A stretch of DNA of 64,000 nt. Origin: Microbulbifer elongatus (GTDB lineage: Bacteria; Pseudomonadota; Gammaproteobacteria; Pseudomonadales; Cellvibrionaceae). Where the stretch lies: contig NZ_JAIVKJ010000002.1 in NCBI RefSeq assembly GCF_020524885.1, positions 186,001 through 250,000 on the forward strand, in the 5' to 3' direction. Under the pieces are notes generated by a model that saw only the letters and a program-made list of their open reading frames with translations, ran no database searches and was not told where the DNA came from. Positions 53,104-62,924 of the stretch are shown one piece after another. Position 1 is the first letter of the stretch; each line of letters opens with the position of its first letter. Both the position numbers and the translations under genes were made by a program.

Positions 53104-53463
53104 ATGCCCCCATGGTTTGAAACCACTCTCGCGATCCTCGCTGCTATTGCCGCGGTATTTTTCTTCGGCAAGTACCGCGAGACCAAAGCGGCATTGCACG
53201 AGTCCGAGCGGATGAAACACAAGTTGTCGAAAGACCTGAACCGCTATCGCGATGTACCCCAGCTGCGCGCCTTGCGTGACGGGCTTATTGGTGAGCGCAA
53301 CCTGCCCGTAGACGATGAGGGGCGTGAGCACTTACTGATCCGCGACAGCGGGCGCAAGCTTGTGCATATCACTGTGCAGAAAACCGCAGAGCCGGTAACA
53401 GAAGATGCGGTGGTGAACTATTGTGCGGCTGGCGAAGAGCGCCGTCTGCAGGAACTGGAATAA
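53104..53463 (+). CDS. Small membrane-anchored hypothetical protein
   Basis: 119 residues from ATG 53104, supported by GGAG 6 bases upstream. One N-terminal membrane helix (TTLAILAAIAAVFFFG), then a short basic coiled-coil-like helix (RETKAALHESERMKHKLSKDL) and a soluble tail of ~70 residues. No domain recognised. 25 bases after yaaA, so probably translated from the same transcript. Confidence 0.65.
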   Translation: MPPWFETTLAILAAIAAVFFFGKYRETKAALHESERMKHKLSKDLNRYRDVPQLRALRDGLIGERNLPVDDEGREHLLIRDSGRKLVHITVQKTAEPVTEDAVVNYCAAGEERRLQELE

Positions 53464-53553
53464 CGACATCCGCTTTTTTGTTTTTATCTGATCGGCGGCC
53501 CCGGTCCAACTCCTTTTTTGATTCCGTTATTTTGGCCCAGCCAGATTTCCTGC

Positions 53554-54867
53554 TCAGGCGGAGCTGGCGAGGGCCAGTTTCTGGGTGGGGAAATTGAGGG
53601 TAAAGGTGCTGCCGCGGCCGGGCACACTGGCAACGCTCATGTTGGCGCTGTGTCGTAACAGCACGTGTTTGACGATGGCCAGGCCCAGCCCGGTGCCGCC
53701 GCTCTCCCGCGAACGCCCGGCATCCACCCGGTAAAAGCGCTCGGTCAGACGCGGAATATGCAGCGGGTCGATACCGATGCCGGAGTCCTTCACCGAGTAG
53801 TGGCCGCCAGCGGAATCGATTTTCCAGCGCAGCTCGATAGGTCCGCCGTCGGGGCTGTATTTCACTGCGTTGAAGGCCAGGTTGGCGAAGGCGCTGTGTA
53901 GCTCGCCGGCATCCCCGGTAATGATGCTGTCGTCTTCACAGTGCACGGAAATTTCGTGGTGGCCGCTGCTCAGTGAGCGCGCTTCCCCGGCTACACGCTC
54001 CATCAGTTCGCGCACCGAAACCTTGTCGCGGCCGCTGTCCCGCTCGGATGTCTCCAGTCGCGCCAGCAACAACAGGTCGTTTACCAGGCTGGTCATTCGC
54101 ACCGTCTGGTCGCTCATCTGTGCCAGCGGTCGACCCCAGTTCTGCGGAGCCTGACCGCTGAGTTGCAGGGTTTCCAGATAGCCGGCGATGACCGTCAGCG
54201 GTGTGCGCAGCTCGTGGGAGACATTCGCCACAAAATCCCTGCGCATCTGTTCCAGGTTGTGCAGGCGTGTAATATCCCGAACGATCACCAGCGCCTCATC
54301 CTGCCCGAAGCGGGTGACTTCCATCTGCAGAATACGCGAATCGTCTCCCGGTGCCGGCAAGGTGATCGGCTCCTGGGTTTTGTTGTTTCGCTCCAGCATG
54401 CGCTGGTACATGTGTTCGACAAAGCGCGGATCGCGCACAAAATTCACGATCGGTTGGCCGGCGTCGTCGGCCTGTAGGCGCAACATCTGCCCAGCGGCCG
54501 GGTTCCACCAGGCCAGGTTGCCTTCGTCTTCCAGCGCGACAATGCCCTCACGCAGCGCGCTGGTACTGTCCTGTACCCGCCGCAACATGGAGTGCAGTTT
54601 CTGTTTCTCCTTGCGGTGGCGGCGCTGTAGGCGGTAGAAATCGTCGGAAATATCACCCCACACGCCGAAGCTGGTCGGCGCGGGGCCACGGCGGCCGTTG
54701 GAGAGCCAGCGATCGAATTGACTCTGCTGATACAGCAGCCAGAACAGATAGGTGATTAGGCCGGCACAAAGTGCCAGCCACCAGTGATTGGTGGTAAAGC
54801 CGAAAATTGTGGTGCCGAGGGCGATAACGATAAAACGCGAGAACTCGCCAATACTGCGATCGAGCAT
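53554..54867 (-). CDS. phoR: Phosphate regulon sensor histidine kinase
   Basis: Membrane kinase of 437 residues that phosphorylates PhoB when Pst/PhoU signals low phosphate. Two N-terminal helices (about 10-48, PhoR DUF3329-type), a linker, a PAS domain (about 98-200), HisKA with His218 in NVSHELRTPLTVIAGYLETL, and a HATPase with NLAFNAVKYSPDGG, DSGIGID and GGTGLGLAIVKHVL. No periplasmic sensor domain, as usual for PhoR. 58 bases after phoB. Confidence 0.95.
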   Translation of the reverse strand: MLDRSIGEFSRFIVIALGTTIFGFTTNHWWLALCAGLITYLFWLLYQQSQFDRWLSNGRRGPAPTSFGVWGDISDDFYRLQRRHRKEKQKLHSMLRRVQDSTSALREGIVALEDEGNLAWWNPAAGQMLRLQADDAGQPIVNFVRDPRFVEHMYQRMLERNNKTQEPITLPAPGDDSRILQMEVTRFGQDEALVIVRDITRLHNLEQMRRDFVANVSHELRTPLTVIAGYLETLQLSGQAPQNWGRPLAQMSDQTVRMTSLVNDLLLLARLETSERDSGRDKVSVRELMERVAGEARSLSSGHHEISVHCEDDSIITGDAGELHSAFANLAFNAVKYSPDGGPIELRWKIDSAGGHYSVKDSGIGIDPLHIPRLTERFYRVDAGRSRESGGTGLGLAIVKHVLLRHSANMSVASVPGRGSTFTLNFPTQKLALASSA

Positions 54868-54925
54868 GATGGTTGGGCCATCTTGTTTTGAGGGCTAGCA
54901 GCGCTAAATTCGATAGGTTGTTAGG

Positions 54926-55630
54926 TTACACCCTTTCTGCGGTCTGTACAGAAAAACGGTAGCCGGTCCCGCGCACGGTCTGGATGTAGCGCTCGTGGCC
55001 GTCCACAGTCAGCGCTTTGCGCAGGCGGCGGATATGTACGTCTACGGTGCGTTCTTCGACATACACGTTGCCGCCCCAGACGTGATCCAGCAACTGGGTG
55101 CGGGTATAGGCGCGCTCCTGGTGCGAGAGGAAAAAGGTCAGTAGCCGGAACTCCGTCGGCCCCATATCTACCGGGTTGCCATTGATCGTCACCCGGTGAC
55201 TGATCGGGTCCAGCACCAGACCACCTGCTGTCAGAGGTTCTTCCGGCGTGCTCGGTCCCGCGCGACGCAGTACGGCCTTCAGGCGCGCGACCAGCTCACG
55301 GGGAGAAAATGGTTTGGTGATGTAATCGTCCGCACCGGTCTCCAGCCCTTTGATCTTATGGTCTTCCTCGCCTTTCGCGGTCAGCATAATGATTGGAATG
55401 GCAGCGGTCAGCTCATCCCGTTTCAGGCGGCGGGCCAGCTCGACTCCGGAGACATCCGGTAACATCCAGTCCAGCAGAATCAGGTCCGGCTTCTCATCGA
55501 TGACCAGTGCGTGTGCCGCCTGGGCATTCTCCGCCTCCAGGCAGCGGTAATCCGCCATCTCCAGGGCTATTCGCAACATGTCCCTTACCGGGGCTTCGTC
55601 GTCGACGATGAGAATCGTTTTGTTGTGCAT
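54926..55630 (-). CDS. phoB: Phosphate regulon response regulator
   Basis: OmpR-family activator, 234 residues. Receiver with phospho-acceptor Asp54 (LILLDWMLPDVSG) and acidic pocket D10-D11; DNA-binding winged helix from ~130 with FRLLTFFLSHQERAYTRTQLLDHVWG and ERTVDVHIRRLRKAL. First gene of phoBR. A Pho box 80 bases before its start indicates autoactivation, and matching boxes precede pstS. Confidence 0.97.
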   Translation of the reverse strand: MHNKTILIVDDEAPVRDMLRIALEMADYRCLEAENAQAAHALVIDEKPDLILLDWMLPDVSGVELARRLKRDELTAAIPIIMLTAKGEEDHKIKGLETGADDYITKPFSPRELVARLKAVLRRAGPSTPEEPLTAGGLVLDPISHRVTINGNPVDMGPTEFRLLTFFLSHQERAYTRTQLLDHVWGGNVYVEERTVDVHIRRLRKALTVDGHERYIQTVRGTGYRFSVQTAERV

Positions 55631-55709
55631 CTGCCTGCCGTACCCTAACTGATGAGCGTGTCACTCCGCTGACACTTCCTTCTTAGAGTGGCCATTTAAC
55701 GTCACTTTG

Positions 55710-55727
55710 GTGACAAATATATGACAG
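55710..55727 (-). promoter_or_regulatory. Pho box upstream of phoB
   Basis: On the minus strand CTGTCAT-ATAT-TTGTCAC, a near-perfect PhoB site (two 7-base repeats, 4-base AT spacer), between ubiA and phoB. Confidence 0.85.
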
Positions 55728-55766
55728 GCGCCCGACGATCGCGAATCCGGCGCGGCCACTCGCCAG

Positions 55767-56648
55767 TCAGCTGGTCAGGAAATGGAAAAATAGTCCGCAA
55801 AAAACCGCCGCGCCGACCCAGTTATTGTTCAAAAACGCTTTAAAGCAGTTGTCCCGTTGCCGATCCCGCACCAGCCACTGCTGATAGCTGAACAGGCACG
55901 CTGCCGCGGCGACACCGCCGTAGTAGAGGGCGCCCAGCTCAACGCGACTGCCGAGCATCAGCAGCGCCAGAATCACCATCACCTGGAGGCTGGCGGTCAT
56001 CACCCGGTCCATGTCCCCAAACAGGATTGCCGTGGATTTGACTCCGATCTTGAGGTCGTCGTCTCGGTCCACCATGGCGTAAAACGTATCGTAGGCCACC
56101 GTCCATAGCAGGTTGGCAGTGAACAGCAGCCAGGCAACTGCGGGCACCTCTCCGGTGACCGCGGCAAATGCCATGGGGATGCCCATGCTGAATGCCGCGC
56201 CCAGCACGACCTGTGGCAGATGGGTATAGCGTTTGGCGAAGGGGTAGCAGAAGGCCAGCGCGAGTGCCGGCAGTGACAGCAGGATGGTGAGCCTGTTGGT
56301 GGTCAGAACCAGCAAGAAGGCCAGCAGCATCAGCCCGGCGAACAGCAGCATGGCGCCTTTAGGTGTGGCGGCGCCGGTGGCCAGTGGACGCTGTTTGGTA
56401 CGTTTTACGTGGCCGTCGATATTGCGGTCGGCGAAGTCGTTGACGGCGCAGCCGGCGGCGCGGGTCAGGATGACACCTAGGGTGAACACCACAAACAGGT
56501 GCAGTCCCGGCCAGCCGTTGGCGGCGATCCACAGTGCCCACCAGGTGGGCCAAAGTAAAAGCAGTGAGCCGATGGGTCTGTCCAGCCGCGCAAGTTGCCA
56601 GTACGGGAGTGCGGCGGGCCAGCGCTGCTGGATCTGTTGGCTGATCAT
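55767..56648 (-). CDS. ubiA: 4-hydroxybenzoate polyprenyltransferase
   Basis: Second step of ubiquinone synthesis: attaches the polyprenyl tail to 4-hydroxybenzoate in the inner membrane. 293 residues, about eight helices. The first Asp motif is [26 protein letters not shown] and the second [22 protein letters not shown]. 33 bases downstream of ubiC in the same direction, forming ubiCA as in Pseudomonas, and phoB follows. Confidence 0.96.
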   Translation of the reverse strand: MISQQIQQRWPAALPYWQLARLDRPIGSLLLLWPTWWALWIAANGWPGLHLFVVFTLGVILTRAAGCAVNDFADRNIDGHVKRTKQRPLATGAATPKGAMLLFAGLMLLAFLLVLTTNRLTILLSLPALALAFCYPFAKRYTHLPQVVLGAAFSMGIPMAFAAVTGEVPAVAWLLFTANLLWTVAYDTFYAMVDRDDDLKIGVKSTAILFGDMDRVMTASLQVMVILALLMLGSRVELGALYYGGVAAAACLFSYQQWLVRDRQRDNCFKAFLNNNWVGAAVFCGLFFHFLTS

Positions 56649-56681
56649 GGCTTTTCTCTTGTGATACGCCGTGTGGTTTAC

Positions 56682-57287
56682 TCAGGTCAGGGGCGGTTTA
56701 TGTGGATTGAAACTGCTGAGAAAGGTCTCTGCAACCAGTAGCGGCTTGTCGTGCAGCCAGAAAGTGGAGCGGCGACCCCAGGCGCTGGGTTCGATGGCGT
56801 CCAGCTCGGTCTGTCGGCAGCGCGGGTTGCGCTCGAGACGGTTGAGAACGATAGGGCCTCGGCGGATGTCGGGCTGGCTGAACAGCAGTTCGCCCAGGGG
56901 TCGGTTGTCGAGGGTGCGCAGGTAGCGGGATTTGCCGGCGAGGGTACGCTCGGGCAGTACGCTGCGGGCGTAGACCCAGGGGTTTTCGTCACTGCCGTAG
57001 AGCAGAACTTCCCTCACCAGTGCGCGGGTTCTCTCTTTCAGGTTGAGGGCGCGGCGCTCTTCCAGGTGTGGTTGCTGCCAGCCCTGGCTGAGGATCTGTA
57101 CGCTAAACTCGCCGTTGCTGAGGTGTTTGAGGGCGGCGGTAAGGGAGCCGGGGTGCAAAAGCCAGGGCAGCAGGCGCTCCGGGGGCGCGTGTCCGTGGAG
57201 ACTCTCCAGCGGTTGCCAGTCGCCGATAGTCAGGAAGGGTGACTCGTAAGGTGAATGGTACTGGGACGGGTGCTGGGGGTGGTACAA
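56682..57287 (-). CDS. ubiC: Chorismate pyruvate-lyase
   Basis: First committed step of ubiquinone synthesis: chorismate to 4-hydroxybenzoate and pyruvate. 201 residues, a little longer than E. coli UbiC (165) because of an N-terminal extension. Conserved parts: GSLTAALKHLSNGEFSVQIL, LVREVLLYGSDENPWVYARSVLP with the active-site Arg, and GRRSTFWLHDKPLLVAETFLSSF with the catalytic-region Glu. First gene of ubiC-ubiA. Confidence 0.93.
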   Translation of the reverse strand: MYHPQHPSQYHSPYESPFLTIGDWQPLESLHGHAPPERLLPWLLHPGSLTAALKHLSNGEFSVQILSQGWQQPHLEERRALNLKERTRALVREVLLYGSDENPWVYARSVLPERTLAGKSRYLRTLDNRPLGELLFSQPDIRRGPIVLNRLERNPRCRQTELDAIEPSAWGRRSTFWLHDKPLLVAETFLSSFNPHKPPLT

Positions 57288-57450
57288 CGCAGACTCCGCG
57301 CAGGTTCAAATAGCCGCATTGTACCTGACCGGCGGCAGGGGGAAACCGGGGGATTTTTGCCCCGCTCCCGTGCTGCGGATATAGTGACGCTGAAAAATAT
57401 CAGGTGGCGGTGCCGCTACCGGGTGCAGGTAGATAACAACAGGACAGACC

Positions 57451-58761
57451 ATGGGGCTCACCAAAAAAATTGTACTGGCCATGATTGCGGGCATCGCAGT
57501 TGGCCTGATTTTTAATTTCCTCGATACCAGCCAGGTGCTGGGAGCTCGGGTGACCAGCTTTATAAACAGTTACCTGACCAATGGCCTGTTCGATATCGTC
57601 GGGCGGATTTTTATCGCGTCGCTGAAGCTGATGGTGGTACCGCTGGTACTGGTGTCGCTGATCTGTGGTGCCTGTGCGCTTTCCGAGGGCAGCCGGGTCG
57701 GGGTGCTGGCGGGCAAGACGGTGCTGCTGTACCTGGTTACGACCGCGGCAGCGATTTCGCTGGCACTGTTGCTGGCCATCGTGTTCCAGCCCGGGGTGGG
57801 TATGGAAGCGATTGCGGGGGACGCGAGTTTTGATCCGAAGCCGTCGCCACCGCTGTCAGAGGTGCTGGTGAACATCTTCCCCACCAACCCGGTGGATGCG
57901 ATGGCCAAGGGCAATATGCTGCAGATCATCGTGTTTGCGCTGCTGATGGGCTATGCCATTTCCCGCAGTGGCAAGCCGGGCCAGCGCGTTGCAGGGTTTT
58001 TCAACGACCTGAATGAAGTGATCCTGCGCATGGTGAGTGTGCTGATGGTGTTTGCACCCTACGGTGTGTTTGCACTGCTGGCGAACAAGATTGCGCAGCT
58101 TGGCTTCGATACGATCCTGTTGCTGCTGAAATACTTCCTGGTGGTGCTGGGTGCGCTGTTGTTGCACGCCTTCGGTGTCTATTCGCTGCTGCTGAAGCTG
58201 CTTTCTGGCCTGAGCCCGCTGAAGCTGTTTAAGAAGATGCGCCCGGCGATGGTGTTTGCTTTCAGTACGGCGTCTTCTGCGGCCACCATACCGGTCACCC
58301 TGCAGACGGTGGAGAAGCGTCTGGGTGTAGATAACAAGGTGGCGTCGTTTACCGTTCCCCTGGGAGCCACCATCAATATGGATGGCACGGCGATCATGCA
58401 GGGGGTGGCTACGGTCTTCATCTCCCAGCTGTATGGTATCGAGATTGGCCTGATGGGCTACCTCACGGTAATCCTGACCGCGACCCTTGCCTCCATCGGT
58501 ACTGCCGGGGTTCCCGGGGTTGGCCTGATCATGCTGGCAATGGTGCTGCAACAGGTCGGTTTGCCGCTTGAGGGTATCGCCATTGTGATGGGTGTGGATC
58601 GTCTGCTGGATATGGTGCGCACGGCGGTGAATATCACCGGGGACTCGGTGGTAAGTACCATTGTGGCGAAGAGTGAAGGCGCGCTGCATATGGATACCTT
58701 CAAAGACGACAACTACAACAGCGTGGTGGACAACGGTGAAGGTCGGCGGGCTACCTCCTGA
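57451..58761 (+). CDS. Dicarboxylate/amino acid:cation symporter (DAACS family)
   Basis: Inner-membrane Na+ or H+ symporter for dicarboxylates or acidic/neutral amino acids, 436 residues with eight helices and two re-entrant loops. Signatures: FAFSTASSAATIPVT (re-entrant loop 1, serine-rich), GATINMDGTAI (the NMDGT cation site) and GVPGVGLIMLAMVL (re-entrant loop 2), then DRLLDMVRTAVNITGDS with the Asp/Arg substrate residues. Closest in pattern to GltP/GltT-type glutamate or serine/threonine carriers; substrate unproven. Own terminator. Confidence 0.93.
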   Translation: MGLTKKIVLAMIAGIAVGLIFNFLDTSQVLGARVTSFINSYLTNGLFDIVGRIFIASLKLMVVPLVLVSLICGACALSEGSRVGVLAGKTVLLYLVTTAAAISLALLLAIVFQPGVGMEAIAGDASFDPKPSPPLSEVLVNIFPTNPVDAMAKGNMLQIIVFALLMGYAISRSGKPGQRVAGFFNDLNEVILRMVSVLMVFAPYGVFALLANKIAQLGFDTILLLLKYFLVVLGALLLHAFGVYSLLLKLLSGLSPLKLFKKMRPAMVFAFSTASSAATIPVTLQTVEKRLGVDNKVASFTVPLGATINMDGTAIMQGVATVFISQLYGIEIGLMGYLTVILTATLASIGTAGVPGVGLIMLAMVLQQVGLPLEGIAIVMGVDRLLDMVRTAVNITGDSVVSTIVAKSEGALHMDTFKDDNYNSVVDNGEGRRATS

Positions 58762-58810
58762 CCGGATTCGCATCGCGAAACAATAAGAACTAACAAGAAA
58801 CGATAAACAG

Positions 58811-58845
58811 AAAAGGGCGAGCTGGTGACAGCTCGCCCTTTTTTT
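58811..58845. terminator. Bidirectional terminator after the symporter gene
   Basis: AAAA, stem AAGGGCGAGCT / AGCTCGCCCTT, six-base loop, T-run. Between convergent genes, serving both. Confidence 0.92.
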
Positions 58846-58874
58846 GTTGGTGTGGATCGCAACGATAGCGGGCG

Positions 58875-59549
58875 TCAGAGAGACGCCATTTCCCGCAATT
58901 GATCTGCTTCCAGATTGTCTTCCATCGTTTGCAGTAGCGCTTCCGCCAACTCGCTGAGTGCGTCCTTGATGGCTTCTTCCGTAGTGTCTTCGGTAGCGCG
59001 TCCGTCGTGATAGGTGCGCACCAGATACTTTTCCTGGATATCCAGCTCGCTGATATCGATACGCTGTTCGCGCAGGGGGGTACCACCGCGATTTGAAAGC
59101 GTGTAGCGGAACTCTCCGCTCAGGGCCACCTCGCCCTGTTCGATATCGTAGTCACCTTTCGGTTTCATGGAGCTCAGGTGTTTGATTACCTTGAGATCGA
59201 GGGCGTTCTGCAGGGTAAGCACGCCCTCACTTTCTACTAACGGTACTTTTTCGTCTTCGAGGTGTTCATAAAGCTCGCGCGCGAATTCACTGTGCAGGTG
59301 CTGGGTATAGTTGCGTACCGCCTGCTGCTTGAGTTCTGCGAGCCCGCCGCCACTGGTGGCCTGGGCAAGCATCAGCTGCAGGTTGCCACTGGAAACCGGC
59401 ATCGGTACATCTAACTGGATATTGGAGGGCGCAATGACCAGGCTGGGGGTGTGCTCGTCACCTCCCCAAAACTGGGCCTTGGCCTGCGCGCACATACCAA
59501 TACCCAGCAGACCGGCCAGGGCCAGTCGGCGTAACTTTGAAGTTCTCAT
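58875..59549 (-). CDS. Secreted protein of unknown function, tandem paralog A
   Basis: 224 residues with a signal peptide ending ...QAKA-QF. Mature start FWGGDEHTPSLVIAPSNI. Middle: LAQATSGGGLAELKQQAVRNYTQ, then LTLQNALDLKVIKHLSS, GEVALSGEFRYTLSNRGG, PLREQRIDISELDIQEKYLVRTY, and the C-terminal helix EALLQTMEDNLEADQLREM. No known domain recognised. The next minus-strand gene upstream encodes a protein of the same length and the same order of motifs, so the pair is a tandem duplication. The gap between them is 297 bases, so the two may be transcribed separately. Confidence 0.75.
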   Translation of the reverse strand: MRTSKLRRLALAGLLGIGMCAQAKAQFWGGDEHTPSLVIAPSNIQLDVPMPVSSGNLQLMLAQATSGGGLAELKQQAVRNYTQHLHSEFARELYEHLEDEKVPLVESEGVLTLQNALDLKVIKHLSSMKPKGDYDIEQGEVALSGEFRYTLSNRGGTPLREQRIDISELDIQEKYLVRTYHDGRATEDTTEEAIKDALSELAEALLQTMEDNLEADQLREMASL

Positions 59550-59846
59550 TCATCTATTCCCTGTTTTCTTTTTTATACCGGGATATTCGTAAATCAGCGG
59601 CGAATGGGTTCGCTCTATATTTATGAAATTACTGTGACAGGCTGCCACTTATTAGAGCGGAGAGCAAAAAAATTCCGTGACCTGTGCGTCAGTAGCAGTC
59701 TTTTTTGTGAAATTGGTCTCGGCGTAGGCCGTTTTATTGAGGTAAGCGTCGACGGTTTGGCTGGGGAATCAGCAGGCGGGCTAAAAATGTGGTGACGGGG
59801 GGCCGGACCAGCCCCCTGAATGATCGCTGTTATTGCCAGGGGGAAA

Positions 59847-60521
59847 TCAGCCCCGTCCGGAAAGCTCCCGCAGGCTGTCTGCTTCCAGGTCGTCTTCGAC
59901 ACGATCGATGATCCGCACCACCAGCTGATCGACCATTTTCTGAAGCTGCTCGTTAGTGTTGTCTTCCGCTTCCCCGTTGCCGAGGGGGGTTTTGATCTGG
60001 TACTTGCCTTTCAGACGCAGTTCGGCAATGTCCAGGCGCTGCTCTTTCAATACGCGTCCATCGGGGGCATTCAGCCGAAACCCGTAGCTGCCACTGGCGG
60101 TCAGGTTGCCGCGCTCCACCTCATAGCTTCCGCTGTTTTTCAGCCCACTCAACTGTTTCACCACGGAAATATCGATGCTGTTGTGCAGGGTCAGTGAGCT
60201 GTTGTCGGTAATCAGTGGCACATCCTCGTCGGTGAAGAATTCTCGCAGTGCAAAGTTCAGCTTCGCTCGCAACTGATCGCTGAAGGCGCTGATGGCTTTC
60301 TCGCGAGTGGCGCTGAGGCCCTCGTCGGAGGTTGCCTGTGCCAGCAGGGCATCGAAGTCGTTGCCCTCAAGGGGCGTGGGGATTTCTGCGGTAATTTCGG
60401 TGTGGGCGAGGGTGATATGGGGGGCGGGGGTATCGCTGCCACCAAACAGGCCCTGTGCCCATCCGGGGGTGGCGAGCAACAGCCCGATCAGGGCCAGTGT
60501 GTGCTTGATATGTCTGTTCAA
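59847..60521 (-). CDS. Secreted protein of unknown function, tandem paralog B
   Basis: 224 residues when started at TTG 60521 (GGAAGA a few bases upstream; signal [16 protein letters not shown]); the open frame extends to ATG 60626 but would put a polar, Cys/His-rich stretch in front of the signal. Shares with paralog [90 protein letters not shown], and the ending [16 protein letters not shown]. Function not known. The 267-base gap before recG (60522-60788) shows no gene. Confidence 0.75.
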   Translation of the reverse strand: MNRHIKHTLALIGLLLATPGWAQGLFGGSDTPAPHITLAHTEITAEIPTPLEGNDFDALLAQATSDEGLSATREKAISAFSDQLRAKLNFALREFFTDEDVPLITDNSSLTLHNSIDISVVKQLSGLKNSGSYEVERGNLTASGSYGFRLNAPDGRVLKEQRLDIAELRLKGKYQIKTPLGNGEAEDNTNEQLQKMVDQLVVRIIDRVEDDLEADSLRELSGRG

Positions 60522-60788
60522 GGGATCTTCCGTTGATGTTCGCTCTTGATGTTGGTGCGCCCTTTTGCGAGCCGCGGGGTGGCCGCAACTGCAGGTGCAA
60601 TTAGCTCTCTTTAGTGAGGCTGCCACCGCGCGATCAGGAGTGCAAAATTATTAGTGACCGCCAGTGACCAATTGGTCTTGACAATGTAGGGCGCCACTTA
60701 AATTCGGGCAGCAGTTCGCAAATTCCTCGAGATGTCCGAAATTTCCGGGGGCCGGCTGCCCGGGGAGGTGCAAACCTGTGAAGCGTGC

Positions 60789-62924
60789 TCAGGCTTCGGC
60801 AAAGCGGGGTTTGTTGTGCAGCCAGCGGCGCACCAGCGCGGCCCGAGACTCTGCGGTGAGTTGCGGGGATGCGGCAATTTTCTGGACCTGTGGCAGAAGG
60901 TGGGCATCCCGTTGCAGGTCGGCAATGCGGTGCTGTATCTCGCCGGTCTGGCGGGTACCGAGGATTTCTCCTGGACCGCGCAGGCGAAGGTCCTCTTCGG
61001 CAATGGCGAATCCATCGGAATGACTGCGCAGGGCCTGCAGGCGCGCGCGACCATTGGCGGAAAGTGGTGTGGAGTACATCAAGACACAGTGGCTGGCGAT
61101 ACTACCCCTGCCGACGCGCCCCCTTAACTGGTGCAGCTGGGCGAGCCCCAGGCGCTCGGGGTTTTCGATGATCATCAGGCTGGCATTGGGCACGTCTACG
61201 CCGACCTCGATCACGGTCGTAGCCACCAGCAGGTCCACCTCGCCGGCCTTGAAAGCCTTCATTACCAGTTCCTTGGCGTCGGGCTTCATGCGCCCGTGGA
61301 CCAGTGCCACGCGCACGCCGTCCAGGGTGTCTGCCAGCTCCGCTGCGGTAGACTCCGCGGCCTGAGCCTGCAGGGTCTCCGACTCCTCAATCAGGGTGCA
61401 CACCCAATAGGCCTGGCGCCCTTCCCTCACCGCACTCTGCACTCGCTCCATCACGTCATAGCGGCGCTCATTGGAGATGGCTACGGTATTGATGGGCTGG
61501 CGTCCGGGGGGCAGTTCGTCGATCACCGAGCAGTCGAGGTCGGCAAAGGCGGACATGGCAAGGGTGCGGGGGATTGGGGTCGCGGTCATGATCAGCTGGT
61601 GGGGCTGTGTGCGCTGCTGTTTGCCAGGAGCTCCCTCCTGAGCGCCCTTCTCTCGCAACTGCAGGCGCTGGGCCACCCCGAAACGATGTTGCTCGTCGAT
61701 GATCACCAGCGCCAGACGATGGAATTCCACCCCCTCTTGGAACAGGGCGTGGGTCCCTACAATCAGCTGTGCATCGCCGTTTTTGATCGCCTCCAGTTGC
61801 GCGCGACGCTCCGCCACTTTCATGCTGCCGGTTAGCCAGGCGACGCTGATGCCGAGGGGTTCCAGCCAACCGCAGAAGTTGATGCGGTGCTGCTCCGCGA
61901 GAATTTCCGTGGGCGCCATTACCGCACACTGAAAGCCAGCGCCGATAGCCTGTAGCGCGGCGCGCGCGGCCACCAGGGTTTTACCGGCGCCGACATCGCC
62001 CTGCAGCAGGCGCATCATGGGGGCTGAGCTGGCGAGGTCACTGGCAATTTCTTTGCCCACCCGTTGCTGCGCACCGGTGGGGGCAAAAGGCAGACGGGCG
62101 AGAAAGTCCCGTTCCAGAGCAGCGCTTGCCTGCAGTGGCGGCGCGGCAACCGCGGATGCGTTGCGGCGCAATTCCAGCAAGCTCAGGTGGTGGGCGAGAA
62201 GCTCTTCCACTGCCAGGCGTTGTTGTGCGGGGTGCTGCCCTTCGGCCAATTGTGACAGATCCGCGTCGGCCGGCGGCCGGTGCAGGTACATGAGGGCGCC
62301 TGCTAGTGGCATTTGAAGCGCGCGTGGCAATAACTCTGTGGGGAGCAGCTCGGTGACATTTCCCTCGGCCAGCCAGTCCAGCCCCTGGCCGATCAGCGCG
62401 CGCAGGCGCCCCTGTCCCAGACCTTCCGTGAGGGGATATATCGGTGTGAGCGTGTCCGCTACGGGAGAAATTCCTTCACCCAAAATCTCGGTTTCCGGGT
62501 GATAGAGTTCAATGCCGGCACTGCCCCGGCGGGCTTCGCCATAGCAACGTACCCGGGTGCCAGGTGCGAGGCGGTTTTTCTGTGCTGCGGTGAAATGAAA
62601 GAAACGCAGGGTGATGCTGCCGGTGCTGTCCTGCAGGCGCACTGCGAGGCTGCGGCGTCGCCCGAAGGCTACATCGGCGGCGCGCACCTCCCCCTCAATG
62701 ACCGCGTCCATTCCGGGCCGAAGGCCCGCAAGGGGAATGACTCTGGTGCGATCCTGGTAGCGCGCAGGCAGGTGGAATAGCAGGTCCTGCAGGGAGCTGA
62801 TGTGCAGTTTGGCGAGTGTTTCCGCCAGTTTTGCCCCTACCCCTTTCAGGGCGGTGACGGGGATTTCTGCCAGGGCTTTTTGGGGTTGTTTGTGTGTCTG
62901 CTTCACGGACTCTGAAGTTGGCAC
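60789..62924 (-). CDS. recG: ATP-dependent DNA helicase RecG
   Basis: Branch-migrating helicase for stalled forks and Holliday junctions, 711 residues. N-terminal wedge/OB domain (GVGAKLAETLAKLHISSLQDLLFHLPARYQDRT and VIEGEVRAADVAFGRRRSLAVRLQD). Motif I GDVGAGKT, motif II DEQHRFGV, motif VI QLRGRVGRG, all in RecG form. Its start overlaps oxyR by 22 bases on the same strand, so the two genes are likely coupled. Confidence 0.96.
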   Translation of the reverse strand: MPTSESVKQTHKQPQKALAEIPVTALKGVGAKLAETLAKLHISSLQDLLFHLPARYQDRTRVIPLAGLRPGMDAVIEGEVRAADVAFGRRRSLAVRLQDSTGSITLRFFHFTAAQKNRLAPGTRVRCYGEARRGSAGIELYHPETEILGEGISPVADTLTPIYPLTEGLGQGRLRALIGQGLDWLAEGNVTELLPTELLPRALQMPLAGALMYLHRPPADADLSQLAEGQHPAQQRLAVEELLAHHLSLLELRRNASAVAAPPLQASAALERDFLARLPFAPTGAQQRVGKEIASDLASSAPMMRLLQGDVGAGKTLVAARAALQAIGAGFQCAVMAPTEILAEQHRINFCGWLEPLGISVAWLTGSMKVAERRAQLEAIKNGDAQLIVGTHALFQEGVEFHRLALVIIDEQHRFGVAQRLQLREKGAQEGAPGKQQRTQPHQLIMTATPIPRTLAMSAFADLDCSVIDELPPGRQPINTVAISNERRYDVMERVQSAVREGRQAYWVCTLIEESETLQAQAAESTAAELADTLDGVRVALVHGRMKPDAKELVMKAFKAGEVDLLVATTVIEVGVDVPNASLMIIENPERLGLAQLHQLRGRVGRGSIASHCVLMYSTPLSANGRARLQALRSHSDGFAIAEEDLRLRGPGEILGTRQTGEIQHRIADLQRDAHLLPQVQKIAASPQLTAESRAALVRRWLHNKPRFAEA

